Shown here in pieces: positions 7,555-15,588 of a DNA stretch of 25,845 nucleotides. Source of the DNA: DATEPR01 sp036503065. Lineage in GTDB: Bacteria; Actinomycetota; Actinomycetes; Mycobacteriales; Pseudonocardiaceae. A model generated the notes under the pieces. That model did not search any database and was not told where the DNA came from. It saw only the letters and a program-made list of their open reading frames with translations. The position numbers were made by a program, and so were the translations under genes. How positions within the stretch are numbered: the first letter of the stretch is position 1; each line of letters starts with the position of its first letter. The stretch is taken from contig DASXXM010000033.1 of assembly GCA_036503065.1 (NCBI GenBank), positions 1-25,845 on the forward strand. Reading direction: 5' to 3'.

Positions 7555-10011
7555 TCAGCTACAGTTGTGCGCGTCGCTCGTGCTCGATGCGACGACTACG
7601 TCGACCAGTCCGCCCAGCGCGGTCAGATGCACCGCGTTGACGGTCGTGCCGAAATCGGCACCCGGTACCGGCAGTTGCTCGTCGATGACCAGCTTTCCGC
7701 CGCCGGCCAGGTTGATCACACTGTTCGGTGCGGTCGGCACGGTGACCGGCACACCCGCGATCGTCAGTGTGAGCGTTGCGGTGCCGGACGATCCGGTGCA
7801 GGAGCTGACCGACGTCGACCGGACACCGCTCAGCCCGATCACCGGCAGCCCCGGCACGCCGATCGTGGTGTTCTGCAACGTCGACGTGACCGTGGACGTG
7901 CCCGGTGCCAGCGTGGTGGTCACGTTGGCGCACAACGCGGCCGCGTTGATCAGCAGCGTGTTGATGTTCACCGTGCACGGGGTTGTGGTGGTGGACGCCG
8001 ACGCGGTGCGGACCTGGCCGGTGTCCGGGGTCGGTGGGATGGCCAGCGAGGTGAGCAGCAGGTTGATCTGCGCGGACAGCCCGAACGCCCGGCCGGTGTA
8101 GAACTCGAGCCGAACCGTGGCCGACCCGGTGACCGGCAGGTAGAACGGGTCGCCCGCGAACGTCACCGTCACCGGCACGGTCGCCGCGGCGGTCAGCGGT
8201 TGGTTGACCACACCGATCGTGCATGCCGCGGTACCGGAAGCGTCGGTGGTACCGGCGCAGGACTGCTGGCTTGCGCCGGCGCCCAGCGCGATCATGACCG
8301 TGCGGCCGGCGATCGGCGTGGTGCCGTCCTCCTTCAGCACACCGGACAGGTGCGCCGCCGTGCCGTTGGCGATGTGGCCGGGCCCGGTGTAGGCGAGGGT
8401 GGTCTCCTCACGGGTGACGGTGAACGGGGTGGTCGCACTGCTGGGCAGCGTCTGGTCGTCGCCGCCGAAACTCGCCACCACGCTGGTCGGACCGGCGGCC
8501 TCGGCCGGGGTGAGCTGGCAACTGGCGGCACCGTTGCCGTCGGTGGTGGCCGAGCAGGTCTCGGCGCCGCCCAGCGTGAACGACACCGATGCCCCGCTGA
8601 CCGGTGTGCCACCGCCGATGGTCAACGTGCCGGACGCCGTGAAGGCGTCGTGGAAGTCGGCCGTCGTGGCGCCGTTGTAGACCAATGTGGACGCTGCTCG
8701 GCCGACGGTTGCACTGGCCGGCAAGGAGATGAGGCCGCGTTCGAGGTCGGTGGACGTGATGTCCAGCGTGCCGGTTCTGCTGCCGGTCGGTGCGTTCAGC
8801 GGGGTGGCGAAGGTGACGGTGTAGGTCACGCTCGCGCCCGCGGCGACGTCGACCGTGCCACCGGGGCCCTGCACGGAGAATGCCGGGTCGCCGGTCAGGT
8901 GCACGCCGAGGACGCGCAGGGATGCGTTGCCGGTGTTGCCGATCGTCACCGTGCGGGTCGCGCTCCGGCCGCGCGGCACCGAGCCGAAGTCGAGCGAGCC
9001 GGTCACCGAGACGGTCGGTGCCGGGCCGTGCGATTTCACGCAGGCGTGGTCGGCGTTGCTGTACTCGGTCTGGATCTCGTAGGGCTGGCCGGTCAGGTAG
9101 ATGTTGGCGCCGCTGGCGTCCCTGGTGCCCATGACCCGGTTGCAGAGGTCGCCGATCTCGTCGCCGCCGCCGTTGAACCAGGCGTTGAGATGCGGGTCGC
9201 TGACCGCCTCGAAGTGTTCGTGCTCCAGTGAGGACAGTTCGGCGTCCGCGGCCGTGTCGTTGTTCGGGCTCGGTCCGCCCGCGTAGCAGCCGCCGCCGGA
9301 GTCGCCGTCGTAGGGCATCGAGCCGTAGATGGTGTCACCGCTGAAGGCGCCGTGGTACGCGCAGTACTGAACGTCCGAGCAGTTGCCGGATGCCTTGCAG
9401 GTGATCACGCCGCTGCCGGTGAACACGAAGTACATCTTGCTGATGGTGGCCGGGCCCCAGGACGGGTTGTTCGTGATCGCCCTGCTGACCTCGGCCTGGA
9501 TGTCGCCGTCGGTCACCGCCTTGGCCTCGGTCGATCCGTCGTGGCCTGCCGGGAACGCGGTGGTGTCGGTCCAGGTTCCGCCGAAGGAGGACGAGTTGGC
9601 CGGTGTGCCGTTGCTGCCCGGATACTGGGTCAGGATGTCGTACAGCGGTGTGCCGCCGATGTTCTGCAGGTAGCGGTTGATCAGCGTGACGTAGTTCGCG
9701 CTGACCGTGTTGTGGCCCGCCGGCAGCCAGAAGATCGAGAACGTGGTGGACGACGGCATGATCGGGCCGCCGTGGTTCGTGACGTCCAGCGATGCCGGCC
9801 CGGCCGCCGTGACCCGCGCGGCGTTGGCGGCGGCGTGTCGCTGTTGGAGCACGCCGGCCCGGTCGATGCCGGTCGGCCGGGCGACACTGCCGGCCGGCGG
9901 ATTCAGTGGTGTGGACGGTGTCGATGCGGCGGCTGCCGACCCATTGAGCACCGATAACACCAGGGCGATCGAAACCAGCGCCGCACCAGCGGCGCGCAGA
10001 ACAAAACGCAT
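7555..10011 (-). CDS. Secreted EXORDIUM/PHI-1-like protein with Ig-like and choice-of-anchor P domains
   Basis: 818 aa. ATG at 10011 has AGGGGGAAG upstream and opens a classic signal peptide (cleavage near ASA/AAAS, residues 25-30); the longer in-frame start at 10170 would bury this signal. Residues about 75-330 carry FSIFWLPAG (91-99), YFVFTGSGV, many Cys, and H264-E-H-F-E268 followed by SDPHLNAWF (271-279) and DEIGDLC (284-290). The HE.xE...(D/N)P..NAW(Y/F)...EI.DLC layout matches plant PHI-1/EXORDIUM proteins and suggests a metal site. Then come a choice-of-anchor D/ASPM-like domain (about 335-440), two Ig-like repeats (about 445-640) and a C-terminal choice-of-anchor P domain (GRAFGLSAQ...; NAVHL...VVASSTSDAHNC) likely to hold the protein at the cell surface. 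Function unknown; it is a distant relative of the gene at <1-1695. Confidence 0.88.
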   Translation of the reverse strand: MRFVLRAAGAALVSIALVLSVLNGSAAAASTPSTPLNPPAGSVARPTGIDRAGVLQQRHAAANAARVTAAGPASLDVTNHGGPIMPSSTTFSIFWLPAGHNTVSANYVTLINRYLQNIGGTPLYDILTQYPGSNGTPANSSSFGGTWTDTTAFPAGHDGSTEAKAVTDGDIQAEVSRAITNNPSWGPATISKMYFVFTGSGVITCKASGNCSDVQYCAYHGAFSGDTIYGSMPYDGDSGGGCYAGGPSPNNDTAADAELSSLEHEHFEAVSDPHLNAWFNGGGDEIGDLCNRVMGTRDASGANIYLTGQPYEIQTEYSNADHACVKSHGPAPTVSVTGSLDFGSVPRGRSATRTVTIGNTGNASLRVLGVHLTGDPAFSVQGPGGTVDVAAGASVTYTVTFATPLNAPTGSRTGTLDITSTDLERGLISLPASATVGRAASTLVYNGATTADFHDAFTASGTLTIGGGTPVSGASVSFTLGGAETCSATTDGNGAASCQLTPAEAAGPTSVVASFGGDDQTLPSSATTPFTVTREETTLAYTGPGHIANGTAAHLSGVLKEDGTTPIAGRTVMIALGAGASQQSCAGTTDASGTAACTIGVVNQPLTAAATVPVTVTFAGDPFYLPVTGSATVRLEFYTGRAFGLSAQINLLLTSLAIPPTPDTGQVRTASASTTTTPCTVNINTLLINAAALCANVTTTLAPGTSTVTSTLQNTTIGVPGLPVIGLSGVRSTSVSSCTGSSGTATLTLTIAGVPVTVPTAPNSVINLAGGGKLVIDEQLPVPGADFGTTVNAVHLTALGGLVDVVVASSTSDAHNCS

Positions 10012-10045
10012 GGCTTCCCCCTGCGATCTTTGACTTCCCCCAGGA

Positions 10046-10061
10046 GTGGAGCAAACTCCAC
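10046..10061 (-). promoter_or_regulatory. Small leader hairpin
   Basis: gtggag (10046-10051) and ctccac (10056-10061) form a perfect 6-bp stem with a 4-nt loop in the predicted leader of the secreted gene at 7555-10011. It lies right after the expected transcription start. Confidence 0.3.
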
Positions 10062-10069
10062 CGCCAGTG

Positions 10070-10098
10070 AAAATAGCGGCATACGACGCCAATGGCAA
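10070..10098 (-). promoter_or_regulatory. Sigma-70-type promoter for the secreted EXORDIUM-like gene
   Basis: Read on the minus strand: TTGCCA (10098-10093), 17-nt spacer, TATTTT (10075-10070). This places the start near 10063 and gives a leader of about 50 nt to the ATG at 10011. The call rests on box quality and position. Confidence 0.5.
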
Positions 10099-10214
10099 TG
10101 CACCCCGGGAATGCATACAGTCGCGAGTCCGGTGCATGATGCAACCGGGAGGGGGTCGGCCTACGTCCATCCCGTGTCGGCGTTCCTACTCATGGCAATG
10201 GAAAGGGCACTGTG

Positions 10215-10679
10215 ATGAAGGCAGATGGTCGGTTGCTGGCGGCGATGGTCCTGGCGTCCGGCGGGCTCGTCCTGGCCGGCTGCGCCGCGAGCAACGCAAC
10301 ACCTTCGGGCGGTCCGGTCATCGCTACGGTGACGTCGACCGCGGCCCAGGCGGTGACCGCCACCGACGCGGACAACGGCCACACCATCACGATCACCCAC
10401 GGCGGCGTGCTCACCGTGCGGTTGAACAGCACGTACTGGCACTTCGGCACGAACACGTCGGGCGCGGCGCTGCGCCCTGCCGGTACGCCCACCACGTCGG
10501 CCGTGCCGCTGAACGCGTCGCACTGCGTGCCCGGCCAGGGCTGCGGGACGGTGACCGCGGTCTTCCAGGCGGTCGCCCCTGGTACGGCCGTGGTCACGGC
10601 GAGCCGGACCAGCTGCGGCGAGGCCCGGGGTTGCACCGGCGGTCAGGGTGTTTACCAGTTGACAGTTATGGTCGGCTGA
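10215..10679 (+). CDS. Small secreted lipoprotein, possibly Ig-fold (chagasin-like)
   Basis: 154 aa from ATG at 10215 (AAAGGG 8 nt upstream); a GTG at 10212 directly precedes it in frame. Lipoprotein signal with LAGC, Cys23. The mature domain has alternating beta-rich stretches: HTITITHGGVLTVRLNSTYWHFG, four further Cys (HCVPGQGC and TSCGEARGC) and a closing VYQLTVMVG strand. The pattern TVRL.S.YW...F.AVAPGTAVVTASR recalls the Ig-like fold of chagasin-type cysteine-protease inhibitors, but key inhibitor loops were not identified. It is therefore best called an uncharacterised lipoprotein. The globin-like gene begins 16 bp downstream, so the two may be co-transcribed. Confidence 0.75.
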   Translation: MKADGRLLAAMVLASGGLVLAGCAASNATPSGGPVIATVTSTAAQAVTATDADNGHTITITHGGVLTVRLNSTYWHFGTNTSGAALRPAGTPTTSAVPLNASHCVPGQGCGTVTAVFQAVAPGTAVVTASRTSCGEARGCTGGQGVYQLTVMVG

Positions 10680-10695
10680 GCGATAGGGTCGCGGT

Positions 10696-11151
10696 GTGCG
10701 TCCCACGTTGTTCGAGTTCGCCGGTGGTGCGCCGGCGTTTCTCGCGCTGGCCACGGCGCACCATGCGCGGTGTCTCGCGGATCCGGAGCTGAACCATCCG
10801 TTCTCGCATCCCGGGCAGCACCCGGAACACGTCGAGCGCCTCGCGGCCTACTGGGGCGAGGTGTTGGGCGGGCCGCCGCGTTACTCTCAGGAGTGCGGCG
10901 ATCACTCGATGGTGTTGGTCATGCATGCGGGCAACGGTGACATAAGCGATCTTGGCCTGCGCTTCGTCGAGTGTTTCGTGGTGGCCATGGATGATGCGAG
11001 TCTGCCCGATGATCCCGCGTTCCGGGCTGCCATGCGGGCCTACATGCAGTCTGCCGTTGCTGAGGTGGCACTGTCCTATCCGGAGGGTGGCGCGGTGCCG
11101 ACGGATCTGCCCATGCCGCACTGGTCCTGGGACGGTCCGGTGGCCGGCTGA
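10696..11151 (+). CDS. Truncated haemoglobin (group II)-like protein
   Basis: 151 aa from GTG at 10696 with AGGG 7 nt upstream. Recognisable globin pattern: FLALATAHHARCLADPELNHPF (helix A/B), HPEHVERLAAYWGEVLGGPPRYS (44-64), DHSMVLVMHAG (69-79) with His77 as probable proximal (F8) haem ligand, AMDDASLPDDPAFRAAMRAYM and the C-terminal MPHWSWD. In group II proteins the G8 position is usually Trp; here the aligned residue appears to be Phe90, which could change the haem pocket. Expected cytoplasmic role: O2/NO binding or redox chemistry. Ends convergent with the TIR-WD40 gene, 61 bp apart. Confidence 0.82.
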   Translation: MRPTLFEFAGGAPAFLALATAHHARCLADPELNHPFSHPGQHPEHVERLAAYWGEVLGGPPRYSQECGDHSMVLVMHAGNGDISDLGLRFVECFVVAMDDASLPDDPAFRAAMRAYMQSAVAEVALSYPEGGAVPTDLPMPHWSWDGPVAG

Positions 11152-11212
11152 GTGGTCTCGGTCCCGCAGAGTCATCGCCTCGTCATGCCGGAAGATCGCG
11201 GCCTGGTTGCGA

Positions 11213-14023
11213 TCACTGCCGACACCTGAGATCGGCCGGCGGTGCACTGGTCACCGCGTTCCACTCCACCGTGGTGAGATCCCGTCCCGCCGCAGTACAC
11301 GCCGCGCGGATCAGCGCGTCAGTGCCCACTTCCCAGCGGATGATCGCGCCGTCCGCCGAGGCGCTGACCAATTCCTGTGCGTGTGTGGGGGTTGCCAGCA
11401 CAGTGGAGTCCCAAGCCGGTTGCCCGGTCGACCGGTCCGGGAACGGCAGACCGAGCGAACCAACCAACGCCCCGCTGTCCATGTTCCAGAACTCCACGGT
11501 GCCGACCTCGGTCAAGCGGGCGACCAGCCGACTTTCTGGTACCACGGCCAGCGTCGTGGCATACCCGGCATCAGCCGGAATCGTGTGCAGCCGCTGGGTT
11601 CCCGTGGTGTTCCAGACCTCCAGCGCGTTGTCCGCACGGCCGACCAACAGCCGGTCCTGGGCGAACGCGGCCGTGGCCGCGCCAGCAGTGGGCAGCGTCC
11701 GGCGCGCGCCGGACGCCAGCTCGGTGACCAGAACCGAACCGTCCGGCCGTACCACCGCGACGGAGGCTGTGTCGGAGCTGATCGCGACCTGATCGGCCGA
11801 GGGGGGAGACAGGATCGGGCCGACATTCCGGTGCCGCGCGACCGCGCCGTCGGCGATGGCACGGACGTCGGCATCTCCGTTGTCGCTGACCACCACGGCG
11901 GTCCGGCCGTCCGGTGCCACCCGAGCCGCCAGCGGCATGCCAGTGCCATGCGACCACACCGGGCTGAAGTGGCCGGCGGACCATTGGAACGCGCCGTCCG
12001 GACCCAGTAACAGCAGCCGGCTACCGTCCGCACTCCATATCGGCACGCCACTGGTGACGGGCGCGGTGAGTTGGTAGCCGCGTGGCGGTCTGGTCGTGAG
12101 GTCGTCCAGGACGAAATTGCCGCGGCCGTCCGTGCCCTCCTCACCGGACAGCGCGATCCGGGTACCGTCCGGTGCTATGTCGATGTTCGGGTGGCCGCCG
12201 GCATTGGCGACGTCCGTCGCGGCGACGGGCGGATCGGACTGCACTCGGGACGTCTGCGACAGGTCCCAGTACGTCAGCGTGGTACCCGTCGCCGAGACGA
12301 TCTGCTGCTGGTCGGCGCCGACGAACGACATCGCGTCCACATGACCGGTACCGGTCAACTGTTCGGCCGTGCCATCGAATCCGGGGCGGCCGACATACAG
12401 TTGCCCGCCACCTGCCACGGCGACCGTACGCCCGTCGGTGGCGACCGCGAACCTGTCCGGATAGCTGATCGGCACCGACACGGTCAGCTCCTGATACTGG
12501 CCGGCGACGAGGAAGTCACTGGACGGATGGGGATTCACGGCGTCCACGTTCACCGTCCCGTACTTCGCCCATGCGAAGTAGCCGGCGTCCGCCGTGAGGC
12601 CGCAACAGTAGAAGGCGTCGGACGGGGTGGTCTGCTGCCCGCCGCTGTCGACGACGGCCAGTGAGCCGACCGAATACTGTCGCCAGGAGCCAGACCCGAG
12701 CTGCACGGTCACCGTGTCGTCATCCGGCAGCCCGATCGTGTCCCAGGAGCCGTCCATGGTGGCACTGCGCAACTCCCGGCCACTCATACCGTCCAGCACC
12801 GCCAGCGCATGGTGGCCTGAACCTTCGACCCGCACGGCCGCCACGGTCCGGCCGGACGGCGAGATGGAGATCATCTTCCGCTGCTGCGGTAGAATTTGAC
12901 TCTCCAGTTGTGCAATCGGCAGCACAACGGGTCTGGCGCCGTTCACGCCGTTCCAGATGAACACGTCCGTGTCGTTCGACGCCACGATGCGGCCGCCGTC
13001 CGCGTCGATCGCGACCTCCCGGATCCCCCGGCTGCCCACCCGCACCTGGCTGAGCGCATTGGTGCCGAGGTCCCATCGGACGAGCCGACCATCGGTGGTA
13101 CCGCCGGCCACGATGTGGTTGCGCGCGGCGCCGGCCAGCGTCGCGGTGGCCACACCGACCGGCAGCACCCGCACCAGGTGCGGGCTGGCGGTGACCGCCT
13201 GGAACAACGCGGAGAACGTCACCGGGTCGGGATCCATCCGGTAGGCGGCGACAGCGTACAACTGGGCGAGATCCAGATGATTGGCCAGATCGGCCACGGC
13301 CAGCGCGGCCAACTGTCGAGCGGTGGCCACCCGCGTCTCGTGCTGCGCTGTGTTCCGCTGCCCGACCGCGACCACCGCGGCCACTACCGCGACCACCAGC
13401 AGTACCGTGAGGGCCGTCAGTCCGCTCCTGGCCAGCGCCATCGCCCGCCGATGTTGGCGGACGTGCTCGCCGATCAGCAGGTCCTTCGGCGTGCTCCGTA
13501 TGACGGCGACGACGTCCGCGACGCAGTCCCGCAGCCGCGGGTCGTCCCGGTCGACGGCCGTGGTGTCGCGCAGCCACCGCAGATCCACCCAGCGCGGCTC
13601 CGCCGGGAACGCGCCACGCAACGTCGGCGGCAAGGCTGAGGTCCTGGTCTCGTCGACGTCATCGGCACTCCCACCCCACGGCAACTCGCCATCGGTGAGG
13701 ACGATCACCATTCGCTCGATGGAACGATGCGCCAGCCACCAACCCGCCTCACGGTCCACCCAGACCGACTGTGCCGCCTCACGGGAGGCCATCAGGATGA
13801 ACCAGTCGGATTCGGCGAGAGCATGCTCGATCGCCGGCCACAATCCGGGATCGGCGGCGAGGTTGGTCTTGTCCCGGAATACCCGGGATGAACGGAGCTG
13901 GTACCACGGTTTGGCGAATCGCTCCAGTTCCCGCTGGAAAATCGGCGCTACCACGCTGTCCCGGCCATGGCTGTAGGACATGAACGCGTCGTACCCGACG
14001 GTTCGCCCCGACAGTCGACTCAT
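11213..14023 (-). CDS. Membrane-anchored TIR-WD40 protein
   Basis: 936 aa from ATG at 14023. An in-frame start at 14155 exists, but the extra 44 residues resemble no domain and the TIR fold begins right after 14023. No strong SD is visible for either. Residues 9-150 form a TIR domain: GYDAFMSYSHGRD (10-22), FRDKTNL (49-55), PGLWPAIEHAL (59-69), FILMAS (75-80), SVWVDREAGWWL (86-97), VIVLTDGELPW (106-116). Glu92 in WVDRE lines up with the catalytic Glu of SARM1 (WVHKE), so NADase activity is possible. RQHRR (189-193) precedes a single membrane helix (about 200-220), placing the TIR part inside by the positive-inside rule. A helical stretch and then WD40-like repeats fill about 290-925 (GRLVRWDLGT, TLTYWDLSQ, ALEVWNTTGT, GTVEFWNMDSG, AIIRWEVGTD). 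Related actinobacterial TIR/WD40 proteins are suspected signalling or anti-phage sensors (inference). Confidence 0.86.
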   Translation of the reverse strand: MSRLSGRTVGYDAFMSYSHGRDSVVAPIFQRELERFAKPWYQLRSSRVFRDKTNLAADPGLWPAIEHALAESDWFILMASREAAQSVWVDREAGWWLAHRSIERMVIVLTDGELPWGGSADDVDETRTSALPPTLRGAFPAEPRWVDLRWLRDTTAVDRDDPRLRDCVADVVAVIRSTPKDLLIGEHVRQHRRAMALARSGLTALTVLLVVAVVAAVVAVGQRNTAQHETRVATARQLAALAVADLANHLDLAQLYAVAAYRMDPDPVTFSALFQAVTASPHLVRVLPVGVATATLAGAARNHIVAGGTTDGRLVRWDLGTNALSQVRVGSRGIREVAIDADGGRIVASNDTDVFIWNGVNGARPVVLPIAQLESQILPQQRKMISISPSGRTVAAVRVEGSGHHALAVLDGMSGRELRSATMDGSWDTIGLPDDDTVTVQLGSGSWRQYSVGSLAVVDSGGQQTTPSDAFYCCGLTADAGYFAWAKYGTVNVDAVNPHPSSDFLVAGQYQELTVSVPISYPDRFAVATDGRTVAVAGGGQLYVGRPGFDGTAEQLTGTGHVDAMSFVGADQQQIVSATGTTLTYWDLSQTSRVQSDPPVAATDVANAGGHPNIDIAPDGTRIALSGEEGTDGRGNFVLDDLTTRPPRGYQLTAPVTSGVPIWSADGSRLLLLGPDGAFQWSAGHFSPVWSHGTGMPLAARVAPDGRTAVVVSDNGDADVRAIADGAVARHRNVGPILSPPSADQVAISSDTASVAVVRPDGSVLVTELASGARRTLPTAGAATAAFAQDRLLVGRADNALEVWNTTGTQRLHTIPADAGYATTLAVVPESRLVARLTEVGTVEFWNMDSGALVGSLGLPFPDRSTGQPAWDSTVLATPTHAQELVSASADGAIIRWEVGTDALIRAACTAAGRDLTTVEWNAVTSAPPADLRCRQ

Positions 14024-14123
14024 CCGAGTCGGTTGCTGCGTCACACTGCCATGATCGCGCCGAACGGTGACAGCGCAATCCGCCACCTCGGTACCAGTGG
14101 CAGTCCATCCGAGGAGATGCTGG

Positions 14124-14291
14124 TCAAAGCCCAGAATCGCATTTTCGGCCCACAATGTAGCGGTGGACGGTCGGCACGCTGCCGCGCCAGTTCAGTTTCT
14201 CCACGATGTTCGCACGGCCGAATCGGCGGACAGTGGAATGGTCCAGTCCCAACAGGAGGCTGATCTGCCCAGCCGGGTGCCGGCCAAACAG
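14124..14291 (-). pseudogene. Degraded transposase remnant (ISL3-like HTH), probable
   Basis: A reading frame ending at a stop at 14124 encodes about 55 residues including QISLLLGLDHSTVRRFGRAN. This looks like the helix-turn-helix of ISL3-family transposases (I..LGL.r.TVRRFaRA). It has no start of its own, no flanking transposase domains and no visible inverted repeats; the frame continues meaninglessly into the dehydratase gene. It fits a decayed fragment left between two genes. The 275-bp gap 14024-14298 holds otherwise only the presumed promoter of the TIR-WD40 gene, for which no clear -35/-10 pair was found. Confidence 0.4.
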
Positions 14292-14298
14292 CGAGGCG

Positions 14299-15588
14299 TC
14301 ACGGCGGTTCGAGGCCGCCGTCGGGCCGACGGACCTGGGACGACCACCGCTCATGCAGGAACTTCGTCGGCGGATACTTGGCGGCCTCCTTCTCGTCCAG
14401 GTCCACTCCCCAGCCCGGCGCGGTCGACGGATACAGATAGCCGTCGACGACGTCCGGTGTGCCGGGAAAGACCTCGTGGGTCGCTTCGTTGTAGGAGTGG
14501 GATTCCTGATAGCCGAACGCGGGAGTGGAGACGTCGACGGCCAGGTTGGCCGCGACGCCGACGGGGGAGATGTCGCCGGGCGAATGGAACGCGGTCCGCA
14601 CACCGAGCAGTTCCGCCAGCGCGACGAGCTTGCGGGTCGGAGTGAGCCCGCCGACCGACGACGTGTGCAGCCGCAACAGATCGACACCGAGGTCACGGAT
14701 CAGCCGGACCGCATCGTGGACGGAACCGATCTGCTCGCCGACGGCGATCGGCACCGGCGACGCGGCCCGCACCTCCGGCAGTCGGTCATAGAATTCCGGT
14801 GCGACAACGTCTTCCAGAAACGACAGCCGATACGGTTCCAGCGCGCGAGCCAGTACGACCGCCTGCTTGGGCGTCAGGCGGCTGTGCACGTCGTGCATCA
14901 GGTTGACGCCGTCGCCCAGTCGGGCCCTGGCCGCCGCGAACAGGCCGGGTGTCGTGTGCAGGTACCGCTCGGCGTCCCAGCCGTCCGGATGTGGCGAGCG
15001 AGGATAACCGCCGGGCGTGCCCGGCGCGCCGTAGTTGCCGATGCCCGGACCGCCGACCTGGAGCCGTACGTTGCGATAACCCTGGTCCAGCAAGGCTTCC
15101 GCGCGGTCCAGGGTGTCGTCGACGGTCGCGCCTGCCGCGTGCGAGTACACCTCGACGGCGGCCCGGCTGCGGCCGCCGAGCAGTTCGTACACCGGCATGC
15201 CGGCCCGCTTGCCGGCGATGTCCCACAGTGCCTGGTCGACGCCGGACAGCGCGTTGTTCAGCACGGGACCGTTGCGCCAGTAGGACGAGTAGTGGATCAG
15301 GCGCGTGATGTCCTCGATGTCGGCGGGGGAGCGGCCGATGACCAGCGGGCCGACGTGCTCGTCGACCGCGGCGACCACGGCGGTGTACCGCTGGGTGAAC
15401 GTGGCGCAGCCGAGGCCGTACAGGCCCGGCTCGGACGTGTCGACGCGCACGACGACCAGCGGTATGCCCTCCGGCGCGGTCACCAGCGCGCGGACCGCCG
15501 TGACGCGCACGTCGTCGCGGGCCGGCCACGGCGGCAGCACCTGCGGCAGGCCGCCGGATGCGTCCAGCAGCCGGTTCGGATCGGTCAT
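14299..15588 (-). CDS. D-mannonate/D-gluconate dehydratase-like enolase superfamily enzyme
   Basis: 429 aa; ATG at 15588 has GGGAG upstream and overlaps the regulator's stop as ATGA. Enolase-superfamily sugar-acid dehydratase of the ManD type, expected to remove water from an aldonate to give a 2-keto-3-deoxy acid with Mg2+. Visible residues: VRLQ (174-177) with Arg175 and Tyr186, corresponding to the Arg/Tyr pair of ManD with the loop one residue shorter; HDVHSRLTP with Asp233 and His235; FLED with Glu259; AVGEQ with Glu285. The three metal ligands are spaced 26/26, as in ManD. FHSPGDISPVG has His335, and GYQE is at 359-362. Length is close to the family norm. Co-expressed with the GntR/LacI regulator and divergent from the sugar uptake operon. 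Specificity (mannonate, gluconate or other) cannot be set from sequence. Confidence 0.88.
   Translation of the reverse strand: MTDPNRLLDASGGLPQVLPPWPARDDVRVTAVRALVTAPEGIPLVVVRVDTSEPGLYGLGCATFTQRYTAVVAAVDEHVGPLVIGRSPADIEDITRLIHYSSYWRNGPVLNNALSGVDQALWDIAGKRAGMPVYELLGGRSRAAVEVYSHAAGATVDDTLDRAEALLDQGYRNVRLQVGGPGIGNYGAPGTPGGYPRSPHPDGWDAERYLHTTPGLFAAARARLGDGVNLMHDVHSRLTPKQAVVLARALEPYRLSFLEDVVAPEFYDRLPEVRAASPVPIAVGEQIGSVHDAVRLIRDLGVDLLRLHTSSVGGLTPTRKLVALAELLGVRTAFHSPGDISPVGVAANLAVDVSTPAFGYQESHSYNEATHEVFPGTPDVVDGYLYPSTAPGWGVDLDEKEAAKYPPTKFLHERWSSQVRRPDGGLEPP

Noticed and set aside
7471..9231. 586-codon open frame on the plus strand
   Set aside because: Antisense to the secreted EXORDIUM-like gene and reads through the terminator hairpin; Arg/Gly/Asp-rich, no recognisable domain.
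10091..10150. Repeated aatgca and the near-palindrome around ggtgcatgatgcaacc as an operator
   Set aside because: Imperfect symmetry and no second clear copy; too weak to report as a site.
11194..11214. Inverted repeat gatcgc/gcgatc as terminator between convergent genes
   Set aside because: Only 6 bp with a 9-nt loop and no T-run; it also enters the TIR-WD40 stop codon.
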